A DNA stretch of 64,000 bases from contig BCGN01000008.1 in NCBI GenBank assembly GCA_001599295.1, positions 868,001-932,000 of the forward strand. Reading direction: 5' to 3'. Position numbers and translations under genes: made by a program. Under the pieces are notes generated by a model. The model was not told the DNA's origin. It searched no databases and saw only the letters and a list, made by a program, of their open reading frames with translations. The stretch comes from Sporopachydermia quercuum (taxonomy: Eukaryota; Ascomycota; Sporopachydermiomycetes; Sporopachydermiales; Sporopachydermiaceae). The stretch's first letter is position 1. Every line of letters starts with the position of its first letter. Positions 12,101-23,308 of the stretch are shown one piece after another.

Positions 12101-15100
12101 GATCGAATACTCGTAGATTTAATTCCCGCGGATATGAAGTTTTCTGGTCTAATGAGTTTCGGGACGTCACAATTACTGCTTTCACTTCCATCGTCTTCTC
12201 TGCTTTCGTAATCCCGAAATTCATTCCGAGCATAAAATTCACCTAATCTCACAGTAATCATGTTGTATTTGCCGTCTGAGAAGGGAACGATTCTTGGGAA
12301 GACTATAATCGGGGTTTCCACTCGGACGTCGAATTTCATCTTTTGTACTTCTTCTGTTTGTACCTGATCTAAAGCCGCCATCCGAGCCGAGTCATAAAAC
12401 TCTTTCATCTGTTGGAACCGAGATAAAAAGCTTAGTAGTTTACCGATAGGTTCTTCTATGAAGTTGATCCGGATACTTGACACATTAAGGTTCAATACCG
12501 AAGTATGGGCTTCTGCTTCCGATAGTGCTATTACTCCTTCCTCTTCCCCTTGCACTTCNACTGCCGGCTCTGCTTCAGGGACCAAAGGTTGTACGCCGAG
12601 AGTTTCATAGTTAAACGTCAAAAGATTGGATCCGTCGATAGAAACGAGTTTCCGCATTACTGAGTTCCGAGCTGATCCGATGTTCACGTCATCATGAACA
12701 GTTAAAGCTCCGACAGATCCCGAGACTTTCATCCGATCGGCAATAAGATCTACCGAAATTCCCGCTTCAGATAACCCAATAGTTGCCAATTTGACTCCGT
12801 CGTCATTCAGTATCAGTACAATATTCTGAAGGCCAATTCTAACGGTAATTAACCCTGGTGTCTGTGGTTCCGAAGAAGCTGAATTTTGGCTTGCAATGTT
12901 TTCTTGGTTAGGTGATAATGCAGAAGACTCAGTATTCAAATAAGGTTCGGGGACCTCTGGATTTGTAAATGTCATTAGTGCAAAGTTTAATAAAGTTAAC
13001 CAGCTAGATCGGTTGACAACTATTTGTAACGATTGCAGGTCTAATTTTATAGTCTGGTCACAAATAGGCTCGTCGGCATTATTGCCTGCTTGAGAACTAA
13101 GGTTATTATTGGGCCGAGCCGTTCGGGTATAATCTAAACAAAATAATGGAGAAGACACAATGGAATCTTCCGAGATTTCGGATATCTTATCAGCCGTTTT
13201 AGGTTCCAAAGTATTTCCAAAACTGGTAATGAGCCGAGAGAACTCAGCAATTGAACTCTTCTCAATGAAATCATCAACTGCTAATGAACCGAGAATTACA
13301 TTCACAAACATCTCATCGATTGTTCGGGAGAACCGGAGACGGAATTTACTCCCAATTAGGTCAATCAGCTTAGTTTCCTTGGCGACATCGTCAGAGTCGC
13401 ATCTGTACAAGGAAAGTATGATTTCATGTACGCTAAACTCTAGTTCTAAGGTCTTCTGTTTAACGGGTTCTTCCGAAAGGACGGAAGAGTCGTCGGAAGA
13501 TGAGACTTCCTGTTTAGGCAATTTCTCAGAGATTTTCACCTGGTTGTCCGCCGGTTTTAACGCTATCTCCGATTCAACCTCNGAGGTTGAATCGGACTCA
13601 GATGTATCAACTTCTGAAGCTGCGTCGGAAAAGATATCAATATCGCCTTCATTATCTCTTCCGCTTTCTGCTTCTGGCTCCGTTTCCGGTTCTGATGACT
13701 CCAAGCCTAATTCATCTATTAACGGAACAATCGACTCCCGTTTCCCGAGGAATTCCCGGACAAACTTTTCTCCATCGTCAAATGAATTTGCGTCTTCGTT
13801 CTTATTTCCATTCTTTTTAATACTATTGCCGCTATCACTATCTTTTCCGAAATCAGGAATACATGTATCTAATAACTTCATTAAGGTCTTGTACTGGAAA
13901 TCGGATAAAGCGGCTCGGAATCTCGGCAATGTGCCGGAAACCCGGATCCGTGACATGTTTTCAACTCTTGGTAGAATTGAAAGCTCCACAAGCATTGTAA
14001 TATCAAACTGGTCTAAAATTGAATAGGTTGTTGAACTTTCCGACATTTCTTCTAAGCTGCTTTCCGCTATGCCTTCCGATTTTTCAGGAAACTGTATCTT
14101 CTCCGGTGTCTTGTTGCCTTTATGTAACTCTTGGAAAGTATCGGCCAATGTCGGACCAATTAAAACTTGAGTGTTCTCTAACCGAAGGTTGAACCTATCG
14201 TACAACAGCATCCGTAGGGTTTCCCAATCGCCTTCCGAATATACCCGATCGATCCGTTCTGTGAGATCTGTGAACTGTTTCCGGTCTTGTAAATCGGAAG
14301 TAATACTAATATGGCCCGCGTCGATGATTCCGCATGGAGCATTGCCGTTTGTGTAGTCTAAGGGAATAATTATAAGTGGGGCTTGTAAATCCAATCTAAC
14401 TTTTATGGTTTTGTGGCCTTCTAAGGCATATTCAAGACCCATCCGTGTTTGTTTCGTAACCGTCTCAACGGTAGCTTCCGCTGCCGAGATTATTGCTCCG
14501 ATTGTATCTAAATGAGCCGAAGGCGGCCTGAAAAAGCCGAAAATACGTTCTAAAAATGTAGCGTGGTAATAAATTGTGAGCGAGTCGGAACGCATACTTA
14601 AGGCCGAGTCGGCCGATCCGTCGAGCGGATTGGATTCGAATGACATTTCAAAGAATGGCCTGACAGGTTCGGAAACGATAACACTAGAGGCGGAAGAAAT
14701 TGCGGAATCAATGGCCAAATCAGAATTGATACCGGAAGGCGTTTCGGAATTGATACCGGAAGGCGTTTCGGAATTGATACCTAAATTGGCACCAACAGCG
14801 GTTTCCGGAATTCGAAACTTACCGGAATGGATATCGGAATGTACCGATTTAACGGAAATGATATTCTTATAAAGAGTATTTCTACTTCCATCTTCAACCC
14901 GAAACTCCCGAAGTTTTACATCCGTTCGGAATGAATCTGGCCGTTTCAGTACAGCAGCGGAAAATTCTTCGAAGACTAGACCAGCTATTGTGTTCTGATT
15001 CTCCCCATGAGGATCCTGAATGATCCGAAGACTTCCCCGGGTCAAACTTAAAGCCAAAGCGGAAACTATCCGATCTTTCGGATAGTTTATTGCTTCCGTT

Positions 15101-16813
15101 ATCTCTTTAGCTTCGTCATTATATCCGATAGTCTCATACAATTCTTTCCGTTGTTCATCCGTTATTTCCATGGTTTCCATTGCGTCCATCGTTTTCTCAT
15201 TATCACCATCACCAGCATTACTTTCGGTATCACTAATGGTCTCGGGTTTCTTCTCATTTTTAGTAGAACCACCCCACCAGCTACCCCACCAGCTTGTGGA
15301 CTCCCCACTTCCTTTTTTAGGTATTTCTTTCCGTTCTTTCCGAAGCTCAGATTTAGCTAGCGCTCGGTAAAATCTTATATCCTCAACCGAGATTTCATCC
15401 TCAATTGCCGTAATTTCCGCTTTTTCTTCGGGTGAAAGCGTCTCGGTTAAAATCTGCTGCTTATATAACTTCAAGTACCGTTTCCGAACATCTCGTCGAT
15501 GTTTGAAATATTCCCAGCTCCATTCATAATGCTGCCGGTGGACTTCGGAATGAACTGCTTTAGCAGCATACACAAACCAGGCTTTCGGATCATCCCGAAC
15601 CGAGGTTTTCGGTCGAAACTGTTTGTACGCTCTGGTTTTGAAATACCAGTGGAATTTGGACGCTGTCCAAAGAGCATCTCGGTATTGGTCGGAATCTAAG
15701 TTGAAAGCTATTTCCTCAAACAGTAATTCTACCGAAGTTTTAGGCTGCGTCTCTGTGGCACCGGCTTTATTCATTGTGATCCGACCCGTACCCGAAATAG
15801 GGCTCATTATNTATTGGAAGTCAATTTTTGAGTTACTATTGGACTCTGAAACCATATCGGTATCCTGTCGGGTTTTTGGTTCCGTGATACTCCGAAACTC
15901 GGCTAGTAATTTCTCGGGATCGGATTTCACTTCTGCTGCCGAGACCTTATGCAGGTACTTGCCATCGGATCCAGTATTGAAATACATTGCTAATGAATCC
16001 AATGTTATAAGTTTATGTGTAATGGCTTGGGACACGGAAATGAAATCCGGTTTCCAATCCGAGGTTGCTGAAACAGCCGAGAGTTCGGTCAAGGTTATAC
16101 CTACCGAATAGGGAAATAAGGTAACGTCCAAAGAGGAATCTTCGTACCTAATATGGATATTTTGGATGGTTATTTGTAGATTGTCTACAATTTTAGTAAT
16201 CAAGCTTTCATTGAAGCTTTCGTTTTTGGCAACTTCTTCCGAGGTGAGTTCCTTATTAGGTTTGTTTTTCTCAATAAGATTAAGGTCTTTGATTTCTTCC
16301 CGTTTCCGAAGTAATGCCTTTTCCGCCTCCGCCTTTGCATCATACTCATTGGAAAAAGCAGGAATAGCTAAAAGGTACAAATCTTGCACCACGATTTTCA
16401 CCGGTTTGGACTTAAGGTTCGACCACGGAATTTGTAATGTGAGTTCTCCGAGATGTCCCGCAAGCACTTGTAGCGGGATTTCCAGTTTATCCAAGGCTTC
16501 CGGCCGAAGTTTCAGATTTCGGAGCTTCACATCTCCAGACCAAATGCCGATATTTAACTGTTTTGGGTCGAAATTTTCAACCTAGAAGAATGAAAAACGT
16601 TAGGGGGGTAAAGGGGAGTAATGTGAGGTAGTGTAGGATTAACTTTTGGAACAATTGTGGGTATTTGTGGGAGGTACTTACATAGGATCCCTAAATAACG
16701 TTAGTATGTTTCTCGGATAACTTTACCAAAAGCAGTAAAGCGAAAACAGGTACACAAGACTCAAAACTTACGATTATTCGGTTCAAAATGCCGGCGGCTA
16801 AAGATTCAAGCAT
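6199..16813 (-). CDS. VPS13: VPS13 bridge-like lipid transfer protein, three exons with a 9-nt microexon
   Basis: Rod-shaped protein that moves phospholipids at membrane contact sites (vacuole, mitochondria, ER, endosome, prospore membrane). Exons on the minus strand: 16813-16772 (MLESLAAGILNRII), 16690-16682 (GSY) and 16581-6199; 3477 residues against 3144 in S. cerevisiae. Introns are 81 nt (16771-16691, branch TACTAAC) and 100 nt (16681-16582, CCTAAC). The join rebuilds the family start, MLESLAA...GSYVENFDP...GIWSGDVKLRNL. Chorein N-terminal domain: about 1-120. The adaptor-binding VAB/SHR-BD region starts near residue 2165 (NQTGYPIEIWVDE). The VPS13/ATG2-type C-terminal region lies near 3120-3200 (IGLINNISSGVMDLFYQP) and a PH-like end near 3384-3477. 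Acidic linkers and a GINSETPS repeat explain the extra length. CpG-rich codon use sets it apart from most genes here. Confidence 0.95.
13568..13596. repeat. Perfect 14-bp-arm palindrome centred on an ambiguous base inside VPS13
   Basis: TCCGATTCAACCTC, one N (13582), then GAGGTTGAATCGGA. It lies inside the VPS13 reading frame in an acidic linker encoding SDST-(S)-EVESE, so the frame is kept. Confidence 0.85.
14723..14781. repeat. 24-nt in-frame tandem repeat in VPS13
   Basis: Two identical 24-nt units (14723-14746 and 14747-14770) plus the first part of a third. On the coding strand each unit adds the octapeptide GINSETPS to a linker. A recent in-frame duplication is the simplest reading. 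Confidence 0.9.
16682..16690 (-). other. VPS13: VPS13 microexon (9 nt, encodes Gly-Ser-Tyr)
   Basis: Read on the minus strand: intron 1 ends CATACTAACGTTATTTAG, then GGATCCTAT, then donor GTAAGT of intron 2. The nine bases supply exactly the GSY that precedes VENFDP in VPS13 proteins; without them the conserved motif is missing. Both flanking introns have full consensus signals and the exon is in phase 0. Confidence 0.93.
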
Positions 16814-19800
16814 TGTGGCTATTGCTGTTCCGTTCCGTTCACTCCGTTTGTTCCGAAGTGCGAATGATTTCGAGCCACCAGAAACACAGACACAGAGGAA
16901 TTTAAGTTATATGTTGGCAGCTGAAATTCGGCTTTCAATACNAAGTCTTTTTTTTTGGTAATTAACGTTCCGTAAGTGTTCTTGGATACTTTTCTAACTA
17001 GGAATTGACGGAGAAGCTCGGATGTACTGCTTTAAACCAGTTTACAAATGTCAAGTCCAAAACTCAATGATCAATCCAGACAAGCCAAATCCTTCTTCAG
17101 AAACAACGGTTAGAAACACAGTGAAAACTCAGCTTGAAAAAGCAAATCACAATTATGGTTATTATGACACTTTTAATGATAGAAATTGTAAATGTTGTGC
17201 TGATTTGATGGTGTTTTATGAATTGATACTATACAAACAATAAGTGATAAGAAGGAAGAAAGGCAATGATTATGTCATGCAGGGAGTTGAAACTGTGATT
17301 GGGAGGTGTGACACAAGAGATAGGAGATGGGACAATGTCAGTAACTTTTACTGACAGAAAGGCAATTTCGAGAGAGAGATAGCAGGAAAAGATGAGCCTA
17401 ATAATAAGCATTCAATTAATAAGACTTCTGAAATCAGACAATTTCTGAGGGTCCAATTATATCTTATATGAATTTCTATAGAAATAATTATACATTATGT
17501 CACAGTGTGTGATGATTTGCCTCAAATACCCAACGTGACATTATTGATACAATAGTATATGCATTTCTATGTATGATATGCATTAAACNTTTACATCATA
17601 CATTTACTATGCAGAACTTGCGTGACATCATATTGATGACAACATGAAAGAAGCTCAAAGTAGCTATTATTCAGATTTGTGTGGATTTAAGAAATGATTC
17701 AATTAAAAATGACCATTTTCTCACTCTTGTAAAGTTTATAAAACTTTGAAATTCAGCATGCGAGCCTTTGTTGTTTGAAAGTACGAAGAGTACTGAGGAG
17801 GGAATCTGAAGCTATTAGAAGTTACGCTATTTTAACACTTAATCCGTATGAAGATATTAGCTTTTAAGTACAGTTCTGGGAGTAATCTTTTCCATTGTTT
17901 TAATGTCATTTTGCGTAAATCTGAACCAAGTATAAATGTATAATCAATAAGCTCTGCTGGATCATTTGGTTATTTGATTGCCATTTAAGATTTGCATGAT
18001 ACAGTAGTAATGTATATTTCTTTAAACTCTAATCATTGAAAATCTTCTTGTTATCAAAAATAAATAAAAAAATAAAAAATAACTGAATAGCAGTGAGATA
18101 ACGGAAGTATTGTAGTTTAAATCTTATTTTATATGCTAACTATCTTCTTTTTACAGGGACCCTCTTAGATGCATTTTCTTCAGTTAACAACAAGTATTGT
18201 TTCCCCACAATCAGATATCAATAATTATCTTTGCAGATACTAAGCATTGTACATATGCAAGGAAAAAATGGCAAAAGCTTGTTCATCAATATCAGANTTC
18301 GGCTGTACAAAACTTATTTGCAATATGAATGGTTGTGATTCGTTTATTAATCATTACAATTTACAATAAATCAATGATCAAATATCAGTCAGTTTATACA
18401 ATTGCTTTAACATTGCTAAATTAACTAAAACTACCATTTCCAAAATTATGCGAAATTATATAAATATGCCGATTGAAGTTAGGAAGATTAAGGTTACATA
18501 TTGTATGCAGGTTTTGGCATCAAAAACTCAATTGTTGGAATTCTTGCTCGATCTGAAGGTAATAATCAAACAAAACCTCGCGGATAATGGAGGCTAACAT
18601 TTCAATGCAATTGTATGATAATTTCAAACCAGTAGGATAACGTCTACACAGTGGTTTTGATAGATTCGCTTTACACCTAGGGTATAAGGAAAGGTACCAA
18701 TGAAGTCCAAAAGGCGGTTCGATATATTACTGACATGATCCCGTTATACATTTAAGTGCATAAGAGGTTTAACTTTAATGACATCTAAGGAGGGTCTATC
18801 AGTTTCTTCTTTTGTTATCTACACAATTCTACGAATATTATTTTGGTAACAAATTCGTGTCATCTAAACTCAACAANGATTTATTGTATAACTTCTATAA
18901 AATCATTCTATCATATACTACATATTTTGGTTGCATTTAATCGTTCGAAATTTCATCGTGAGAAACTCTAATTATGCAATAGACCAGACCCTATTTCCAG
19001 TTCCAGATTAGCCACGGCTAACAGCACATATTAATCTTCTCTATCAATACTAGTTTCACAACTATACTTCCATTTACTCAACGACAAAAAGACCAAGTAA
19101 ATAATGGCTATTAAATAATAAGACACCATTTTCTCTTCATACATGTCCTATACTGTTCATAGATTAGAAATAATCTCCTGAATAGTTTTTCCGAGGAGTT
19201 AACCAAAGACTCCTTTCCATCTATAAAGACCCCTTGTATTCTAGACCTTCAGCTCGGTTATACTCCCCATTTAATCCTTGTAACAAAGGCTAACTTCTCC
19301 ATTTTTTGTTCCCTTTTCCATATTTACCTTCTGGAGATATACTACAGAATAGAGGCCTCATGGCACGCACATCCCGTCTGAAACTGGAGAGTACTGGAGA
19401 AAATAGACCATTCTGTTAGGTAGTGTTCCACCTTAAGTGGTAAAATTCTACTTAAATGCTTGACTCCTCTAGGAGTGCTAACCCGATTGTGGGATAACCA
19501 CTGATATGCATGACTACCTTAAGCAGGAACTCAACGACAACAGTTTGAATGTTTGTCATTGTTTTTTTGCTATTAATTGCTTAACTCTTCTATATTGAAT
19601 TAGTTTATTGATCGCTTTTTGATAGATTAACCAGAAACTATCTACAATTAGTTCAAAAAGGACATTTACAAAAGGATAAGAACAATTACAATAGGGTCAA
19701 TTGAACCTTCACAAAAGAACACCAATAGCAATCACAACACACTTTTATCTCGTGCTTGTTATTCATCGTTCTAACGGCTATTTACTATCATTAACATCAT

Positions 19801-19959
19801 TGATCGTCTTAGTATTAATTCAATAACTGAAAGAAACCTCCTCTTCTTATCTGTTATTGTTAATCCAGAGAGAATCACACACAGATACAAGTTATTTATA
19901 TATAATTAGATCAACTTCCACTACATAAAGTGTATCTAATTTCCAAGATCGATTTGAAA
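16814..19959. other. 3.1-kb gene-free region, VPS13 promoter to FGGY kinase promoter
   Basis: Divergent promoter region, unusually long for a yeast. The first ~200 bp still carry many TTCCG words; from about 17.0 kb on, CpG falls and AT rises. A 73-codon frame at 17022-17243 has an ATG but no recognisable features and I do not call it. An A-rich run lies at 18056-18080. A cluster of three short hairpins is at 19428-19501 (separate entry). Confidence 0.5.
19428..19501. repeat. Run of three short inverted repeats upstream of the FGGY kinase
   Basis: CCAC-cttaa-GTGG (19428-19440), ACTCCT-ct-AGGAGT (19463-19476) and GTGG-gataa-CCAC (19489-19501) follow one another within 74 nt. The outer arms of the first and third are also complementary to each other. 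This could be a structured RNA, a leader element or protein sites; I do not recognise a known RNA family. Confidence 0.35.
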
Positions 19960-21660
19960 ATGTCGGAAAAATACTTTATTGGTGTGGACGTGGGAACTGG
20001 CTCTGCAAGAGCTGCTATTGTTTCTTCAACTGGTGAAATCCTATCATTGAGAACTAAACCAATCTCAAGAGAAGAGCTGAAAGAGAACTTTATCACTCAG
20101 TCAAGTAATGAAATCTGGTCGGCAATTTGCTACTGTGTTAAAGAATCAATCAAGGAGTCATCAATTGATCCAAATTTAATAAAAGGCATTGGCTTCGATG
20201 CTACTTGTTCGCTGGTTGCAATTTCTGCCAAAGATGACACCCCTTTACCAGTTGGACCTGATTTCAATGATTCCAATAGAAACATTATCTTATGGATGGA
20301 TCATAGAGCTGATAGTGAAACTAATACTATTAATGGAACTGGAGCAGATTTGCTTAAATATGTTGGTGGTAAAGTGTCTATTGAAATGGAGATACCTAAG
20401 ATGAAGTGGTTAAAGGACCATTTACCAAAGGATAGACATTTCAGTGAATATAAACTATATGATTTGACCGATTTTCTTACGCATAAAGTAACAGGAACCG
20501 AAATTCGTTCCTACAATTCTACAGTTTGTAAGCAAAATAATGTGCCAGGAAAAGGATTTGACGAGCCATTTTTTGAGCAAATTGGTTTGAAAGGTAATAT
20601 TGAACAGTTAGCCCCAAAATCCCAGTTTTCAATAGCAGGTCATTTCATGGGCAACCTAACTGAAATCGCTGCTAAAGATTTAGGCTTGAATATTGACTGC
20701 AAAGTTGGTTCTGGTGTGATTGATGCTTATGCAGGATGGATTGGCACTATTGCTGCTAAATTACCTAACGAAGAAGCTCCCAGCTTAGAATTAGCGGCTA
20801 ATAGACTTGCGGCTATTGCTGGTACATCTACGTGTCATATTGTGTTGAATAAGGAGCCAGTTTTTGTACCAGGGGTTTGGGGACCTTATTTAGACGTTTT
20901 ATTGCCAGGATTTTGGGCTGCTGAAGGTGGCCAATCAGCTACTGGAGAATTGCTACATCATGTTTTAATATCACATCCTGCGTATAATGAATTGAAAGAA
21001 GAAGCTGATAAGCAAAAAACGTCGCCATTCGTTATTTTGGATAGGTTATTAACAGAACTAGCCGAAAGGAAAGGTAAGCCTGTTTCATATCTTGCTAGAA
21101 ATTTGTTTTACTATGCAGATGTTCACGGCAATCGATCACCTTTGGCTGACCCTAATATGAGAGGATCGTTTATTGGGGAGTCCTTGGACGTTTCTATTAC
21201 ATCATTGGCTCTGAAATATTATGCGGCAGTTGAATTCATTGCTTTGCAAACCAGGCATATTATTGATGTAATGAATAAATCAGGACATAATATTACTAGT
21301 GTTTTCTTATCTGGAGGCCAATGCAGGAACAAGATTTTGGTTCAATGTATGGCAAATGCATGTGGTATTAAAGTAGTGGGTCCAAGATACATCGATGCTG
21401 CTGTTGTGTTTGGAGCAGCTGTTTTAGGTGCCGCAGCTGATACTCATGGCGAATTAGTTAAAGTGAATAAGCACCCAGACGAGAAGTTATTGTGGAATGA
21501 AATGGTGAAGCTTACAGGAGAAACAGGACTAGTAGTGGAACCTCAGGATAGCTCTACCTATGATAGAAGACTTCTTGAAGTGAAGTACGAGATATTCTTG
21601 GATATGTTGGAAGCTCAAAGAAGGTATAGAAGAGAAGTTGCTGATATTCAATCAATGTGA
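19960..21660 (+). CDS. FGGY-family carbohydrate kinase (D-ribulokinase type, YDR109C-like)
   Basis: ATP-dependent sugar kinase; the eukaryotic FGGY/YDR109C group phosphorylates D-ribulose. 567 residues from the ATG at 19960, chosen because MSEKYFIGVDVGTGSARAA starts directly at the FGGY N-terminal phosphate motif; the frame extends 30 nt upstream without an ATG. Visible blocks: GVDVGTGSARAAIV (phosphate 1), LWMDHRAD (sugar-binding loop, near residue 109), GTSTCHIV and FWAAEGGQSATG (centre), and FLSGGQCRNKILVQ (phosphate 2/adenosine) near the end. S. cerevisiae YDR109C is longer at its N-terminus. Codon use is AT-rich, like most of the window. Family sure; substrate inferred from the family. 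Confidence 0.9.
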   Translation: MSEKYFIGVDVGTGSARAAIVSSTGEILSLRTKPISREELKENFITQSSNEIWSAICYCVKESIKESSIDPNLIKGIGFDATCSLVAISAKDDTPLPVGPDFNDSNRNIILWMDHRADSETNTINGTGADLLKYVGGKVSIEMEIPKMKWLKDHLPKDRHFSEYKLYDLTDFLTHKVTGTEIRSYNSTVCKQNNVPGKGFDEPFFEQIGLKGNIEQLAPKSQFSIAGHFMGNLTEIAAKDLGLNIDCKVGSGVIDAYAGWIGTIAAKLPNEEAPSLELAANRLAAIAGTSTCHIVLNKEPVFVPGVWGPYLDVLLPGFWAAEGGQSATGELLHHVLISHPAYNELKEEADKQKTSPFVILDRLLTELAERKGKPVSYLARNLFYYADVHGNRSPLADPNMRGSFIGESLDVSITSLALKYYAAVEFIALQTRHIIDVMNKSGHNITSVFLSGGQCRNKILVQCMANACGIKVVGPRYIDAAVVFGAAVLGAAADTHGELVKVNKHPDEKLLWNEMVKLTGETGLVVEPQDSSTYDRRLLEVKYEIFLDMLEAQRRYRREVADIQSM

Positions 21661-23308
21661 TTATCAGTGGAAATGACGACTGATCAAATAATTAATGGGA
21701 AATTTGGTGTAAAAACAATGAGCTGGATGAATATTTATGATGATTATAATAGGATAAAATAACTTGTTTCCTACAACTTTCAAATATAATGAGTTAGTTG
21801 ATTCTTAATGTTAGTTTTCGGAGAGGATGTAGAGTATTTCGAAGAATATGTCAGTACTCTGGAAATAATATTGTAATAATCCAAATATAGGAGATAATAA
21901 TTGATAAGGTCCCAATCTTCCGAACCTGATAGTAAAAAATTCAAATTCCGGATACGATGAAAATTGAAGAACGTCCATATGCTTAATACATTATTTATTC
22001 AACTTTCAATACATCAAAGAATATCATTTTTACAGCAAAAAGCTTTATTTTCGAATTGGATTTAAGCATTATATTTGAAATACCATCACTCCTCGTCTTT
22101 TCCAGTCTTCTTCCTATTCCGGAGACCTTAACCAGTCTTAACCTTACTCCACCAGCCATTTCTTCCTATGAATGATGTTTTTTCCTGTCTCCCTCCTGTG
22201 ACCATCATATCTCCCCACAATCACTCAAAATCATCTCTCACTCTTCTATACTTTTTCTGCCTATTCTATGTAGCAGTCTCTCACGTCAAACGATTCGATA
22301 CAATAAATGTTTTTGAACCTCGATCTCGTTCAGGTTATTTGTTTACGCTTTTCCACAACAAGATTTACTATTGCTAAAACTGGTAGTTGTGGTGCCAAAC
22401 CTTAATATACACCCATACACCATGAATCTTTACTATGTAAAGCACGTACTTGAAAATGAAAAAAATTCCACAGTAAACCCGTTTTTGTATGCTCGACTTG
22501 CCATCATCGTTCTCTGTCATGTGACATGACTACTGTTCTCGAGACTTTCAACTCTTTTTGTAGTTACCAACCGTGTCCCAAACAAAGTTTAATTCCACAA
22601 ACCGCAAACAGTAGCACAACAAGCAACCTAGCAAGCAAGCAAGCAAGCAATAGAAACAATAGCAACATTATCAAACACTCTTTTTACTGTATAATCACTG
22701 ATAAAGGGTACATACAGAGAAAAGCCTCCAATTTTCTGCTGGCAACATAATTTTTTCTTTTTCTCTTTCTAATTGACGTTTAACTGCCAACATTACGGCA
22801 AAACAATTCACATTGATTTGAATCTGAGGTGTCAAATTGTCTGTTGTGAATCAAAGGTGTACATTCGTTTCGTTTTGGCAGAGCAGTGGTACAAATTCTG
22901 TTTGCAGTGGAAACTACTTCGTTAGCATAGCATAGATAGCAGTTATAACTGAATACCATCTAGTGGTTTCTATGAATTATTATTTAAAGATCATCCTAAG
23001 TGTTCGCATACTGATTTGATATTTTCCGTGTGGATAGTCAGTGTCTCAAGTTCTTGGATCGAACATCAGAAGTTACAAACAGCATCGTCAGCAACTTAGA
23101 AGCAATTAAGGAAAACCAATATTTTCAGCGGGGGAAGAAGCAACTCTCTTTTAATTCACAATAGATTTTCAAACTAACTGGTATTCGTGCATTTTACTTA
23201 GCACACTTCCACGCGAGCTTTGCAACACAATTACAACAAATCAATTGATAGTCCAAGTAACAATTGGTATAGTCAACTAATCAATTCGGGCAAAACATAA
23301 TTCACAAA
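21661..23308. other. Intergenic region upstream of RAX2
   Basis: Tandem-oriented spacer of 1.65 kb. It holds a CAAG/AAGC tetranucleotide repeat at about 22630-22650 and pyrimidine-rich stretches. Frames of about 70 codons at 22168 and 22526 are low-complexity or hydrophobic with no family signal, and I read them as chance. Confidence 0.55.

Noticed and set aside
9396-14026. Many 60-290 codon frames antisense to VPS13
   Set aside because: Shadows of the VPS13 coding frame; composition mirrors its codons, with no independent motifs.
17022-17243. 73-codon frame with ATG after VPS13
   Set aside because: No motif, no neighbours supporting it and not protein-like beyond chance.
19414-19740. Possible solo LTR starting TGTTAGG and ending near ACAACA
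   Set aside because: No matching second copy, target-site duplication or known LTR similarity seen; the hairpins describe the region better.
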